DNA of 10,729 nt from CALJGI01 sp047618115 (GCA_047618115.1 JBLHKV010000125.1:1-10729); one strand, 5' to 3'; counted from the stretch's first letter, positions 1 through 6,904 are shown. Translations and numbers: made by a program. The notes: a model not told the origin generated them from the letters alone.

Positions 1-74
1 ATGCCCGGCTCCGCATCGATGACCGCCCCATCCGGACAAAGCGCTTCATTTGGCAAAACAACTATTTTAGGCAT
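1..74 (-). CDS. fdx: [2Fe-2S] ferredoxin of the ISC system, N-terminal fragment
   Basis: Reading down the minus strand from the ATG at 74-72 gives 24 codons starting MPKIVVLPNEALCPDG, which matches the start of the E. coli ISC ferredoxin (MPKIVILPHQDLCPDG) almost residue for residue. The gene is cut by the window edge, so its four cluster-ligating cysteines are not visible. In the family this small cytoplasmic ferredoxin supplies electrons for cluster assembly on IscU. The start codon directly follows the hscA stop (77-75) with no spacer, so translation is probably coupled to hscA and the gene belongs to the isc operon. Identification is firm because sequence and position agree; only completeness is unknown. 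Confidence 0.93.
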   Translation of the reverse strand, partial: MPKIVVLPNEALCPDGAVIDAEPG

Positions 75-1967
75 TCAATCCGACTCCCGATCCAATTGAT
101 CCAGAGCTTGTCCGGTAAGCGCCTGCTTGATGCTGGCGTCCATGCGTCGCGCCGCAAACACTTCACTTGCGTGACTAAGGCGCTCTGTCTGACGCTTAAT
201 CACCCGATCTTCAGCACTGGGGAGTAATTCCACCAGCGCTTGCATTTCGACATCCAGAGGCTGTCTCTCGGCTACGCTAAGCAGCCTGTCACCATCCACC
301 AGCAGCGCCGCCTCCAACCCCTCCAGTAACTGTCTGGCCTCGAGCCTTCTCTCGGCTAACTGTCTAACCTGCTTGTCGCCGCCAGCGTGTTCAAATGATG
401 CCTTAAGCATTCCCGCGATATCAGTTTCTTTGAGCCCGAAAGATGGCTGTACTTGCACGCTGCTTACTACGCCGGTGGTCTCCTCCCGTGCCAAAACCGC
501 CAACAAGCCATCCGCATCAATCTGAAATGTCACGCCGATTCGAGCGGCACCCGCTACCATCGGTGGAATACCACGTAATTCAAAGCGGGCAAGTGAGCGA
601 CAATCACTGACAAGTTCGCGCTCACCCTGAACTACGTGAATCGCCATCGCGGTTTGACCATCTTTATAAGTGGTAAATTCCTGAGCCCGGGTAAGTGGGA
701 TCGTGGAATTGCGTGGCACAATTTTCTCTACAAGATTACCCATTGTCTCTATTCCCAGCGACAAAGGGATGACATCCAGAAGTAGTGTATCGTCCTCCGG
801 CCTATTACCTACCAATTGATCAGCCTGAAGGGCAGCGCCGATAGCGACTACCCGATCGGGATCCAGATCCACCAGCGGGTCGCGCCCAAAACACTCAGCC
901 ACCGCCGCTCGTACGGCCGGAACCCTAGTAGATCCACCTACCAGCACGACCTCTTTGATGTCCACCATGGCAACGCCAGCATCGCGCACTGCTCGCTTGC
1001 AGGCGCGCACTGCTTTCTGAACATCTCGCAGTATCAGCGACTCAAAGTTATCTCGGGTCAGCACGAATTCACGGGGATCAAAGCTTAGGGAAATACTGGC
1101 CTGCGCAGCGGCGGTCAGTATTTCCTTTGCGGCCCGAGCCTCCCTGAGGATTTCGCGCTGTTGGCCTCTAGGCAAAGATGTTGCCATAGCCTGATCGGCC
1201 GGCAGCAATTGGCTGCATACCCATTCGGCTATGCTCTGATCAAAATCATCTCCGCCCAGCGCCGTATCACCACCGGTGGCGAGAACTTCGAATAGCCCTT
1301 CATGCAATCTAAGCACGGAGATATCAAACGTACCACCTCCCAAATCGAAAACTGCAACTAATCCGCGTGCACTGCGGTCCAGCCCGTAAGCCAGGGCCGC
1401 CGCTGTCGGTTCCGACAGCAAGCGTAAAACATTAATACCGGCCAGTGTGGCGGCATCCTTGGTTGCCTGGCGCTGCGCTTCATCGAAATAGGCGGGAACT
1501 GTAATCACTGCACCGTCGATGGCCCCATCGAGTGTCTGCTCTGCTCTGTCTACCAGAGCCCGCAAAATCTCCGCAGAGGCCTGCACCGGTGACACAGCGC
1601 CCGCAGCAGTTTCGAACAGCACCATACCCTGAACCTGATCGACAAAACGGTAATGGCTGGAATGATCACTCGCGCCAACATCCTCAAGTCCACGACCCAT
1701 GAAACGCTTAACCGAAGCGAGGGTGTCTTCAGGGTAATCGACAACAAGATCGCGGGCCGCCTCCCCAACAACAATACTGTCGTCGCGCCCATAGTGAACA
1801 ATAGAAGGTAGCAGGTGGCGCCCTGAAATGTCGGGGAGCGTTCGCGCGCTACCACTCATAACACTCGCCACCAGAGAGTTAGTCGTTCCCAGATCTATGC
1901 CAATCGCCCGTTTCCGCTGGTGTGGATCCGGCGCCAGACCCGGCTCAGATATTTGTATCAGTGCCAT
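75..1967 (-). CDS. hscA: Fe-S assembly Hsp70 chaperone HscA
   Basis: A 630-residue Hsp70-family protein, slightly longer than E. coli HscA (616). The start MALIQISEPGL matches E. coli HscA. The nucleotide-binding domain spans about residues 20-390, with phosphate loop 1 GIDLGTTNS at 23-31, phosphate loop 2 DLGGGTFDIS at 208-217 and the adenosine motif VLVGGSTRVP at 341-350. The linker DVIPLSLG is at 398-405, followed by the substrate-binding beta domain and a helical lid. In the family HscA, stimulated by its J-protein HscB, binds the LPPVK loop of IscU and uses ATP to drive cluster release to acceptors. The gene begins 10 bases after the hscB stop; a weak AGG-containing ribosome binding site lies across the hscB stop. 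No broken motif or frameshift is seen. General DnaK is unlikely because of the HscA-type N-terminus and the isc context. Confidence 0.97.
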   Translation of the reverse strand: MALIQISEPGLAPDPHQRKRAIGIDLGTTNSLVASVMSGSARTLPDISGRHLLPSIVHYGRDDSIVVGEAARDLVVDYPEDTLASVKRFMGRGLEDVGASDHSSHYRFVDQVQGMVLFETAAGAVSPVQASAEILRALVDRAEQTLDGAIDGAVITVPAYFDEAQRQATKDAATLAGINVLRLLSEPTAAALAYGLDRSARGLVAVFDLGGGTFDISVLRLHEGLFEVLATGGDTALGGDDFDQSIAEWVCSQLLPADQAMATSLPRGQQREILREARAAKEILTAAAQASISLSFDPREFVLTRDNFESLILRDVQKAVRACKRAVRDAGVAMVDIKEVVLVGGSTRVPAVRAAVAECFGRDPLVDLDPDRVVAIGAALQADQLVGNRPEDDTLLLDVIPLSLGIETMGNLVEKIVPRNSTIPLTRAQEFTTYKDGQTAMAIHVVQGERELVSDCRSLARFELRGIPPMVAGAARIGVTFQIDADGLLAVLAREETTGVVSSVQVQPSFGLKETDIAGMLKASFEHAGGDKQVRQLAERRLEARQLLEGLEAALLVDGDRLLSVAERQPLDVEMQALVELLPSAEDRVIKRQTERLSHASEVFAARRMDASIKQALTGQALDQLDRESD

Positions 1968-1977
1968 ATAAGTTCGC

Positions 1978-2517
1978 CTAACCTGCCATCAAATCGACGG
2001 CCAGCTCATCCGCCTCACGCGCCAATTTATCCAGAAATTGCAATCGCACCACCAACTCTCCCGCCGTTTTCAATTCGGTTTGGGCAAATGCCTCAGCCAG
2101 TGCAATCGTAAGTGTAGTGATCTCATCCTGGACATGCGCTAGCATTTGGTCCAATGCACCCCCCGGGTCATCACCTTGACTACAGTCCTGAAGTTCCTCT
2201 CGCAACTCCATTTGACGCATCAAAAATACAGGTGAAATACCGTCTGCATTAAGTTCGCTCTTCGACACGCCCTGCAGCTCCAGTAAATACAGGGCGCGAG
2301 GCAGATCTTCGCGCAAACAGGCATAGGCTTGATTAAGCAGCGCTGAGTATTGAATCGACAGGCGCTTCTCGCGGTCATCTGCGGCTACAAAACGATCGGG
2401 ATGGCAAAACTTAACCTGCTCGCGATAGCTACGATCCAACTGCTCAGTATTCATGGAGAACTCAGCTTCCATGGTAAACAGCTCGAAGTAGGTTTGGTCA
2501 AACCGAGGATTAAACAT
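1978..2517 (-). CDS. hscB: Fe-S assembly J-domain co-chaperone HscB
   Basis: A 179-residue protein with an N-terminal J domain (about 1-75; HPD at residues 39-41, within FCHPDRF) and a C-terminal helical IscU-binding domain containing MELREEL (103-109) and LQFLDKL (159-165), both like E. coli HscB (171 aa). It delivers IscU to HscA and stimulates the HscA ATPase. I chose the ATG at 2517 because MFNPRFDQTYFELF lines up with the E. coli start; the frame stays open upstream to a GTG at 2577, but that would add 20 unrelated residues and overlap iscA. No convincing Shine-Dalgarno sequence precedes the ATG; the 29-base gap after iscA holds a short GCCG-GA-CGGC dyad instead. The gene lies between iscA and hscA as in the classical isc operon. 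Confidence 0.95.
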   Translation of the reverse strand: MFNPRFDQTYFELFTMEAEFSMNTEQLDRSYREQVKFCHPDRFVAADDREKRLSIQYSALLNQAYACLREDLPRALYLLELQGVSKSELNADGISPVFLMRQMELREELQDCSQGDDPGGALDQMLAHVQDEITTLTIALAEAFAQTELKTAGELVVRLQFLDKLAREADELAVDLMAG

Positions 2518-2546
2518 GCTATGGATGCCGCAGAAAGCCGTCCGGC

Positions 2547-2870
2547 CTATACGGTGAAACTCTCCCCGCAACCACACTCGCCGGCTGCGTTTGGATTATT
2601 GAATGCAAAGCCTTCATTAAGACCTTCTTTGACGAAATCCAATTCGGTTCCATCCAGATACACCAGACTCTTCGGATCCACAAAAACACTGACACCTTGC
2701 TCTTGGTAATGCGCATCCTCCGGGGCCACCTCATCCACAAATTCCAGTACATAAGCCATTCCAGAGCACCCAGAGGTACGAACCCCAACCTTGATACCCA
2801 AGCCATGACCCCTGGAATCCAGGTGCTTTCTAACGTGGGCGGCTGCCGCCTCCGTCACCCTGATTGTCAT
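2547..2870 (-). CDS. iscA: A-type Fe-S carrier protein IscA
   Basis: A 107-residue protein, exactly the length of E. coli IscA. The three cluster or iron ligands of the family are all present: Cys35 in RTSGCSGMAY, and Cys99 and Cys101 in the C-terminal ECGCGESF. The block GVRTSGCSGMAYVLEFVDE is identical to E. coli. A-type carriers receive clusters from the IscU machinery and pass them, mainly as [4Fe-4S], to client apoproteins in the cytoplasm. The start ATG is only 3 bases after the iscU stop, so translation is probably coupled. ErpA and SufA are related alternatives, but position in the isc operon and the near-identity to IscA settle the call. Confidence 0.97.
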   Translation of the reverse strand: MTIRVTEAAAAHVRKHLDSRGHGLGIKVGVRTSGCSGMAYVLEFVDEVAPEDAHYQEQGVSVFVDPKSLVYLDGTELDFVKEGLNEGFAFNNPNAAGECGCGESFTV

Positions 2871-2873
2871 TCT

Positions 2874-3269
2874 CTAGCCCCCTGCTTTCGGGATATGCTT
2901 TTCCCTATAATCGCGAACAGCGGCCTTAATAGCATCTTCGGCAAGTACCGAACAGTGTATCTTGACCGGCGGCAGCGCTAATTCCTCGGCAATTTCAGTA
3001 TTTCGGATTTCTTCTGCCTGGTTAAGGTTCTTCCCTTTCACCCATTCAGTCAATAACGAACTGGACGCAATTGCCGAGCCGCAGCCGTAGGTCTTGAACT
3101 TGGCATCCTCGATGATCCCTTCATCATTTACCTTGATCTGCAAACGCATTACATCGCCGCAGGCCGGGGCTCCGACCATACCGGTGCCGACGCTTTCGTC
3201 CTCGGCATCAAATCTACCGACATTGCGTGGATTCTCGTAGTGATCCAAAACTTTTTCGCTATACGCCAT
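2874..3269 (-). CDS. iscU: Fe-S cluster assembly scaffold IscU
   Basis: A 131-residue protein (E. coli 128) beginning MAYSEKVLDHYENPRNVG. The cluster ligands are in place: Cys37 with Asp39 in APACGDVM, Cys63 in TYGCGSAIASS, and His105-Cys106 in KIHCS. The LPPVK motif recognised by HscA is at 99-103. IscU accepts persulfide sulfur from IscS and builds [2Fe-2S] clusters. The reading frame is open 19 codons further upstream, but homology starts at this ATG and a good GGGAG ribosome binding site sits 7 bases before it, so the longer version is rejected; it would also overlap the iscS end. The only difference from the usual form is a C-terminal extension of a few residues ending KAGG. Confidence 0.97.
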   Translation of the reverse strand: MAYSEKVLDHYENPRNVGRFDAEDESVGTGMVGAPACGDVMRLQIKVNDEGIIEDAKFKTYGCGSAIASSSLLTEWVKGKNLNQAEEIRNTEIAEELALPPVKIHCSVLAEDAIKAAVRDYREKHIPKAGG

Positions 3270-3276
3270 TGTGTTT

Positions 3277-3281
3277 CTCCC
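3277..3281 (-). promoter_or_regulatory. Ribosome binding site of iscU
   Basis: Minus-strand GGGAG is followed by 7 bases (AAACACA) and then the ATG at 3269. It is the clearest Shine-Dalgarno sequence in the operon and decides the iscU start against the longer open frame that reaches back into the end of iscS. A strong independent site fits the need for abundant scaffold protein (inference). Confidence 0.8.
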
Positions 3282-3306
3282 AGCTATCCATAATAAAAAT
3301 ACCCAC

Positions 3307-4521
3307 TTAGTGGGCGGCCCACTCAATTGAATCGAGATCGACTCCGTCTTGGTACATATCCCATAGTGGGGACAGTCCCCGTAATTTGTCCACCGCCTCC
3401 TTTATCTGTGCTGTGGCGTAGTCGACCTCCTCCTCGCTGGTAAATCGACCAAAGGTGAAGCGCAACGAGCTGTGCGCAAGTTCATCGCTAAGCCCAAGTG
3501 CACGCAACACGTACGAGGGCTCCAGACTAGCGGAAGTACACGCCGAACCACTGGATACAGCGAGGTCCTTAAGAGACATTATCAAAGACTCCCCCTCGAC
3601 AAAATTGATACTTATATTGAGAGCACCAGGCAAGCGGTGATTGAGATCGCCATTAATGTGCACCTCTTCTATATCGCTTATCCGCTCCATAAAACGTTGA
3701 CGTAGCGCTATAAGTCGCGGCCCTTCCAGGGCCATTTCATCTTTCGCAATGGCGCAGGCCTCGCCCATACCAACGATCTGATGCGTCGCCAAAGTGCCCG
3801 AGCGCATACCTCTCTCATGGCCACCGCCGTGCATTTGTGCCTCTAATCTAATCCGTGGTTTGCGACGCACATACAGAATCCCTATGCCCTTGGGTCCATA
3901 AATTTTGTGCGCTGAAATTGACAGCAAATCTACTTTGGTAGCGGCCATGTCAATGGGCACCTTACCCGCGCTTTGAGCCGCATCGACGTGAAACACAACT
4001 CCGCGCTCTCGGCATAGCTCACCGATGGCAGCAATATCATTGAGCACACCTATCTCGTTATTGGCGTGCATGATACTAACCAGAACGGTGTCGTCGCGAA
4101 TGGTAGCAGCGATCAACGCTGGATCTACGATTCCATTCGTCTGTGGGTCCAGATAGGTTACCTCGAAACCCTCCCGCTCTAACTGCCTGCAAGAGTCGAG
4201 TACGGCTTTGTGCTCAACCTTTGAGGTAATGATGTGCTTGCCCTTGCGCTGATAAAAGTGTGCGGCACCCTTAATCGCAAGATTATTAGATTCCGTTGCG
4301 CCCGAGGTCCATACGATTTCTCGTGGATCGGCGTTAATAAGTTCAGCGACCTGGCGCCGTGCTGTTTCTACTGCCTCCTCTGCTCGCCAGCCGTACACGT
4401 GCGAACGGGAGGCGGGATTACCGAAATTACCCTCCGCAGTAAGGCAAACGCTCATTTTTTCGGCAACCCGGGGATCCAGAGGTGTAGTGGCCGAGTAGTC
4501 AAAGTAAATAGGTAGTTGCAT
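3307..4521 (-). CDS. iscS: Cysteine desulfurase IscS
   Basis: With the ATG at 4521 the protein is 404 residues, the same length as E. coli IscS, and begins MQLPIYFDYSATTPLDPR. It is a PLP-dependent class V aminotransferase-fold enzyme that converts cysteine to alanine and passes persulfide sulfur to IscU, and in the family also to tRNA thiolation and other sulfur pathways. Visible motifs: TSGATESNN (PLP pocket), EHKAV with the stacking histidine, HVDAAQ, the PLP lysine in SAHKIYGPKG (about residue 206), and the mobile-loop catalytic cysteine in SSGSACTSAS (about residue 328). The C-terminus SIEWAAH resembles the IscU-binding tail SIEWAHH. The frame is open to a TTG at 4551, but homology and the ribosome binding site favour 4521. 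It follows iscR by 30 bases. Confidence 0.97.
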   Translation of the reverse strand: MQLPIYFDYSATTPLDPRVAEKMSVCLTAEGNFGNPASRSHVYGWRAEEAVETARRQVAELINADPREIVWTSGATESNNLAIKGAAHFYQRKGKHIITSKVEHKAVLDSCRQLEREGFEVTYLDPQTNGIVDPALIAATIRDDTVLVSIMHANNEIGVLNDIAAIGELCRERGVVFHVDAAQSAGKVPIDMAATKVDLLSISAHKIYGPKGIGILYVRRKPRIRLEAQMHGGGHERGMRSGTLATHQIVGMGEACAIAKDEMALEGPRLIALRQRFMERISDIEEVHINGDLNHRLPGALNISINFVEGESLIMSLKDLAVSSGSACTSASLEPSYVLRALGLSDELAHSSLRFTFGRFTSEEEVDYATAQIKEAVDKLRGLSPLWDMYQDGVDLDSIEWAAH

Positions 4522-4527
4522 AGTCAT

Positions 4528-4534
4528 CTCTCTC
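4528..4534 (-). promoter_or_regulatory. Ribosome binding site of iscS
   Basis: A purine run GAGAGAG on the minus strand ends 6 bases before the ATG at 4521. Another in-frame ATG at 4527 directly abuts the purine run and would leave no spacing, so the second ATG is the better start and gives the E. coli-like N-terminus MQLPIY. Confidence 0.6.
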
Positions 4535-4551
4535 GTATCGTCCATCTGCAA

Positions 4552-5043
4552 TTAGCAGACAGCCTGCTGATCCTCAATTTCGGTAATAGATATTCGCCCA
4601 TTTTGGTGACGTAAATCCTGGCGCGCAGATATAGACTGCACTTCTCGCCGCCGCAACAGACTGTCCAGACTAATGCTGTTAAGAAAGTCGTGGATCTGGT
4701 TGCTGAGGTCGCACCATAGGTGGTGGGTCAAACAAATTTCACCGTGTTGGCAATCGGTAGACCCGTGGCAGCCTGTGGCGTCGACGCTCTCGTTGACTGC
4801 GTCAACAATCTCGGCGACGAAAATTTCTTCTCCGGCCCGAGCCAAAAGATAGCCTCCGCCCGGGCCGCGTACACTGTTCACCAACTCTCTACGACGAAGC
4901 TTGGCAAACAGCTGTTCCAAGTAAGATAGGCTGATATGTTGACGGCTCGAAATATCCCCTAGATTGACGGGGCCACCATCTCCATGCAGCGCCAAATCAA
5001 GCATGGCGGTTACCGCGTAGCGACCTTTAGTTGTTAAACGCAT
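4552..5043 (-). CDS. iscR: Fe-S cluster-responsive transcriptional regulator IscR
   Basis: A 163-residue Rrf2-family regulator (E. coli 162). The winged helix-turn-helix covers about residues 1-65, starting MRLTTKGRYAVTAMLDLAL, with the recognition-helix region ISLSYLEQLF at 37-46 and the wing SVRGPGGGYLL at 57-67. The [2Fe-2S] ligands Cys92, Cys98, Cys104 and His107 are all present at the E. coli numbers. In the family the cluster-bound form represses isc through type 1 sites, while both holo and apo forms act at type 2 sites such as suf. Two type 1-like sites in its own promoter (5081-5130) support autoregulation here. It is the first gene of the operon. The C-terminal tail after about residue 135 diverges from E. 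coli, as is common in the family. Confidence 0.97.
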   Translation of the reverse strand: MRLTTKGRYAVTAMLDLALHGDGGPVNLGDISSRQHISLSYLEQLFAKLRRRELVNSVRGPGGGYLLARAGEEIFVAEIVDAVNESVDATGCHGSTDCQHGEICLTHHLWCDLSNQIHDFLNSISLDSLLRRREVQSISARQDLRHQNGRISITEIEDQQAVC

Positions 5044-5072
5044 AGCTAATCCAACACTTGAACAAGATGGCG

Positions 5073-5101
5073 AGTATGCAATAACCCACTAAAACAGTCA
5101 A
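5073..5101 (-). promoter_or_regulatory. sigma70-type promoter of the isc operon
   Basis: On the minus strand TTGACT (5101-5096, 5 of 6 to TTGACA) is followed by a 17-base spacer and CATACT (5078-5073, 4 of 6 to TATAAT). Transcription would begin near 5066-5068, giving a leader of about 25 bases before the iscR ATG at 5043. The -35 lies inside the proximal IscR-type site, so IscR binding should block RNA polymerase. The start point is inferred, not measured. Confidence 0.75.
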
Positions 5102-5105
5102 TTAT
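5081..5105 (-). promoter_or_regulatory. Proximal type 1 IscR operator
   Basis: The minus strand reads ATAATTGACT then GTTTTAGTGG then GTTAT. Against the type 1 IscR consensus as I remember it (ATASYYGACTRWWW followed by YAGTCRRSTAT), 22 of 25 positions agree, including GACT, the central R-WWW-Y and AGT. It covers the -35 and most of the spacer of the iscR promoter, the position expected for autorepression by [2Fe-2S]-IscR. The consensus comes from memory of the E. coli literature; binding is inferred. Confidence 0.72.
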
Positions 5106-5130
5106 TTAACCGAGTACTTTAGTCGGGAAT
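5106..5130 (-). promoter_or_regulatory. Distal type 1-like IscR operator
   Basis: The minus strand reads ATTCCCGACT then AAAGTACTCG then GTTAA. About 20 of 25 positions fit the remembered type 1 IscR consensus, with the GACT and ACTCGG half-sites evident. It abuts the proximal site exactly, giving a 25-base centre-to-centre spacing, which should place two dimers on the same face or close to it after roughly two and a half turns. E. coli iscR also has two sites in its promoter. The match is weaker than the proximal site. Confidence 0.55.
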
Positions 5131-5188
5131 AGACCGCCTCTCAAATAGGAACTGGACTGGCCTCACCAATGAGTAATAATTAACATTA

Positions 5189-5216
5189 ATTATACTATCT
5201 AACTATATGTTTTTAA
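5189..5216 (-). promoter_or_regulatory. Possible upstream second promoter for iscR
   Basis: Within the AT-rich gap after trmJ the minus strand carries a perfect TATAAT (5194-5189) with TTAAAA (5216-5211, 4 of 6 to TTGACA) 16 bases before it. In such AT-rich DNA a chance match is easy, so this is only a candidate. If real it would lie upstream of both IscR-type sites and give a longer leader. The remaining gap holds only a short AT dyad (5213-5226) after the trmJ stop, which has no GC stem and is not a convincing terminator. Confidence 0.25.
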
Positions 5217-5233
5217 TATCTATTAAGGCTCTA

Positions 5234-5995
5234 TTATTTAGAATTCAGCTTGGCTCTAGCAACCCACCGCTGTACGTCAGAAAGGATACCTCTTAGAATA
5301 TTAACCTCCATTTCATCCATACGTACGCGCTGAAACAGACGACGCAAACGTACCATCAGTTGCCGTGGTGCCGCCGGATCGAGAAATTCCAGATCGACCA
5401 GTACCTCTTCGAGATGGACGAAGAAACGCTCTACGTTGCCGCCCGTGGCAAAGTCGACCTCCCAATCGGAAAGCTCGTTTCCGGCCTCCTGATTTGCACC
5501 CGATTCGTCTAGCATGACCATACGCATTTCATAGCAAATTATCTGCACCGCCATAGCCAGATTCAATGAACTATATTGCTCGTCCGATGGAATACTCACG
5601 TGGAGATGGCAAAGCTGGAGCTCCTCATTGGTAAGGCCGCGATCTTCGCGCCCGAACACAACCGCTACCTCGCCCCGCTCGGTTTCAGGCCCGACTCTCT
5701 GCGCGCTCTGCCGTGGATCCAACAGCGGCCACGGAATTCTGCGCTCCCGGGCGCTGGTGCCGATCACGAAAGTGCAATCCGCCACTGCCTCGGCAAGCGT
5801 CGCGACCACCTCAGCATTTTCCAAAACATCGACAGCCGCGGTCGCCCTCCATGTAGCTTGTTCATCGGGGAATTGTTTTGGTGCAACCAACACCAACCGG
5901 GTCAATCCCATATTCTTCATGGCGCGGGCAACTCCACCAATATTGCCTGGGTGACTGGTGTTTACGAGTACTATTCGAATTCGATCTAAGTTCAT
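5234..5995 (-). CDS. trmJ: tRNA (cytidine/uridine-32-2'-O)-methyltransferase TrmJ
   Basis: A 253-residue SPOUT-class methyltransferase (E. coli TrmJ 246). It begins MNLDRIRIVLVNTSHPGNIGG; the NTSHPGN motif (12-18) and Arg24 match the catalytic N-terminus of the TrmH/TrmJ family. The trefoil-knot S-adenosylmethionine site is visible as VVFGREDRGLTNEEL (112-126) and IPSDEQYSSLNLAMAV (135-150). The C-terminal helical part, including LRRLFQRVRMDEMEVNILRGIL (217-238, read in two blocks), is TrmJ-like and is used for tRNA recognition and dimerisation. The enzyme methylates the ribose of residue 32 in the anticodon loop of several tRNAs. The start at 5995 aligns with E. coli; its ribosome binding site is weak. 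It is divergent from suhB and co-directional with iscR, 190 bases upstream of it. Confidence 0.95.
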   Translation of the reverse strand: MNLDRIRIVLVNTSHPGNIGGVARAMKNMGLTRLVLVAPKQFPDEQATWRATAAVDVLENAEVVATLAEAVADCTFVIGTSARERRIPWPLLDPRQSAQRVGPETERGEVAVVFGREDRGLTNEELQLCHLHVSIPSDEQYSSLNLAMAVQIICYEMRMVMLDESGANQEAGNELSDWEVDFATGGNVERFFVHLEEVLVDLEFLDPAAPRQLMVRLRRLFQRVRMDEMEVNILRGILSDVQRWVARAKLNSK

Positions 5996-6048
5996 TGCGC
6001 AAGTCTATCGGGAAAAATCTCTCTGTACACTCACTTTCCCAGCCTATC

Positions 6049-6057
6049 TGCTATAAT
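6049..6057 (+). promoter_or_regulatory. Extended -10 promoter of suhB
   Basis: TGC followed by a perfect TATAAT (6052-6057) forms an extended -10 element. The best -35 at 16-base spacing is poor (CTCACT, 6030-6035), as extended -10 promoters tolerate. Transcription should start near 6064, leaving about 37 bases before the suhB ATG. The following bases ACCGCGCC make a GC-rich discriminator, a feature associated with growth-rate or ppGpp control of translation-related promoters (inference). The same AT core read on the minus strand (TATTAT) could serve trmJ, but I see no good -35 for it. Confidence 0.65.
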
Positions 6058-6100
6058 ACCGCGCCAAATCACGGCCAGCCCAGACAGGATTACGCAGATC

Positions 6101-6904
6101 ATGGAACCAATGTTGAATATCGCGTTGCGAGCAGCTCGCAAGGCGGGGAATATTATAGCCCGCGCAACTGAAGATCTGGAACGTCTGGAAGTCAGCCGCA
6201 AGAGCGTTAACGATTTTGTATCGGAGGTCGATCTGGCAGCAGAGCGCGAGATCATCTACCACATACATAAGGCCCACCCTGAACACTCTATCCTCGCCGA
6301 GGAAAGCGGAGAAACCAAAGGAACAGATCCCGACCATCGCTGGATCATCGACCCGCTGGACGGCACAACAAATTTCATCAGAGGCATTCCCCACTTCGCC
6401 GTTTCCATAGCCTGTGAATACCGGGGCGTCATCGAACACGCTGTTGTCCTGGATCCGATTCGTCGTGAAGAATTCACTGCCAGCCGTGGTAAGGGCGCGC
6501 AACTCAACGGTCGTCGCCTACGGGTATCTCAACTGAAAAGCTTGGACGACGCGATTCTGGGTACAGGTATTCCGTTCAAAGAAGAGCAACAACAACACCT
6601 GTCTGCGTACATGCAGAGCCTTGAGCAGCTTGCCGGTAAGACAGCGGGTATCCGCCAGGATGGCGCTGCTTCTTTGAATCTGGCGTACGTGGCCGCTGGT
6701 AGGCTCGATGGTTACTGGGAGCTGGGTCTGGCCCCCTGGGATCTCGCCGCTGGTGTCCTGTTGATTCGCGAGGCAGGCGGTTTGATCGGGGATCTGTCTG
6801 GAGGCCCGAACTACATGGACTCGGGAAATATCGCTTGTGGTAACCCCAAGGTCTTCAAATCACTGGTTCAGACAACCGCGCCACTACTTGGCGCAGTTCG
6901 TTAG
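6101..6904 (+). CDS. suhB: Inositol-1-monophosphatase family protein SuhB
   Basis: A 267-residue protein, the same length as E. coli SuhB, beginning MEPMLNIALRAARKAGN. It has the Mg-dependent phosphatase signatures: Glu67 in AEESGE (66-71), Asp84 and Asp87 in WIIDPLDGTTNF (81-92), and PWDLAAG (212-218) with the third metal aspartate. In E. coli SuhB hydrolyses inositol phosphates in vitro but its main known role is in the Nus antitermination complex on rRNA operons, so the phosphatase label alone may mislead. The ATG at 6101 is preceded by AGGA at a rather long spacing of about 11 bases. It is the only plus-strand gene here, divergent from trmJ and convergent with secF, overlapping the latter by 4 bases (TTAG). 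Confidence 0.95.
   Translation: MEPMLNIALRAARKAGNIIARATEDLERLEVSRKSVNDFVSEVDLAAEREIIYHIHKAHPEHSILAEESGETKGTDPDHRWIIDPLDGTTNFIRGIPHFAVSIACEYRGVIEHAVVLDPIRREEFTASRGKGAQLNGRRLRVSQLKSLDDAILGTGIPFKEEQQQHLSAYMQSLEQLAGKTAGIRQDGAASLNLAYVAAGRLDGYWELGLAPWDLAAGVLLIREAGGLIGDLSGGPNYMDSGNIACGNPKVFKSLVQTTAPLLGAVR
6865..6894. other. Back-to-back hairpins at the suhB/secF convergence
   Basis: Two adjoining dyads lie in the last codons of suhB: GGTT-CAGAC-AACC (6865-6877) and GCGCCA-CTACT-TGGCGC (6878-6894, a perfect 6-bp GC-rich stem with a 5-base loop). Seen from secF, the stronger stem starts 6 bases past its stop codon, the right place for a terminator or a 3'-end stabilising stem. No U-run follows on either strand, so a classic intrinsic terminator is not supported. 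For suhB the stems lie before the stop codon. Confidence 0.35.

Noticed and set aside
816..1088. Plus-strand open frame opposite hscA
   Set aside because: It is antisense to the conserved Hsp70 ATPase domain and encodes nothing recognisable; the many other opposite-strand frames across the window are rejected for the same reason.
2518..2577. Longer HscB form from a GTG at 2577
   Set aside because: The extra 20 residues have no match to HscB, overlap the end of iscA and have no properly spaced ribosome binding site; homology starts at the ATG at 2517.
3270..3326. Longer IscU form starting inside the end of iscS
   Set aside because: The family start MAYSEKV and a strong GGGAG site at 3277-3281 point to the ATG at 3269.
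5213..5226. TTAATA-TC-TATTAA dyad as a trmJ terminator
   Set aside because: The stem is all AT with a 2-base centre and only a short A/T run beside it; too weak to call a terminator.
5628..5989. Plus-strand open frames opposite trmJ
   Set aside because: They are shadows of the SPOUT-domain codons with no recognisable motifs and no promoter or ribosome binding site of their own.
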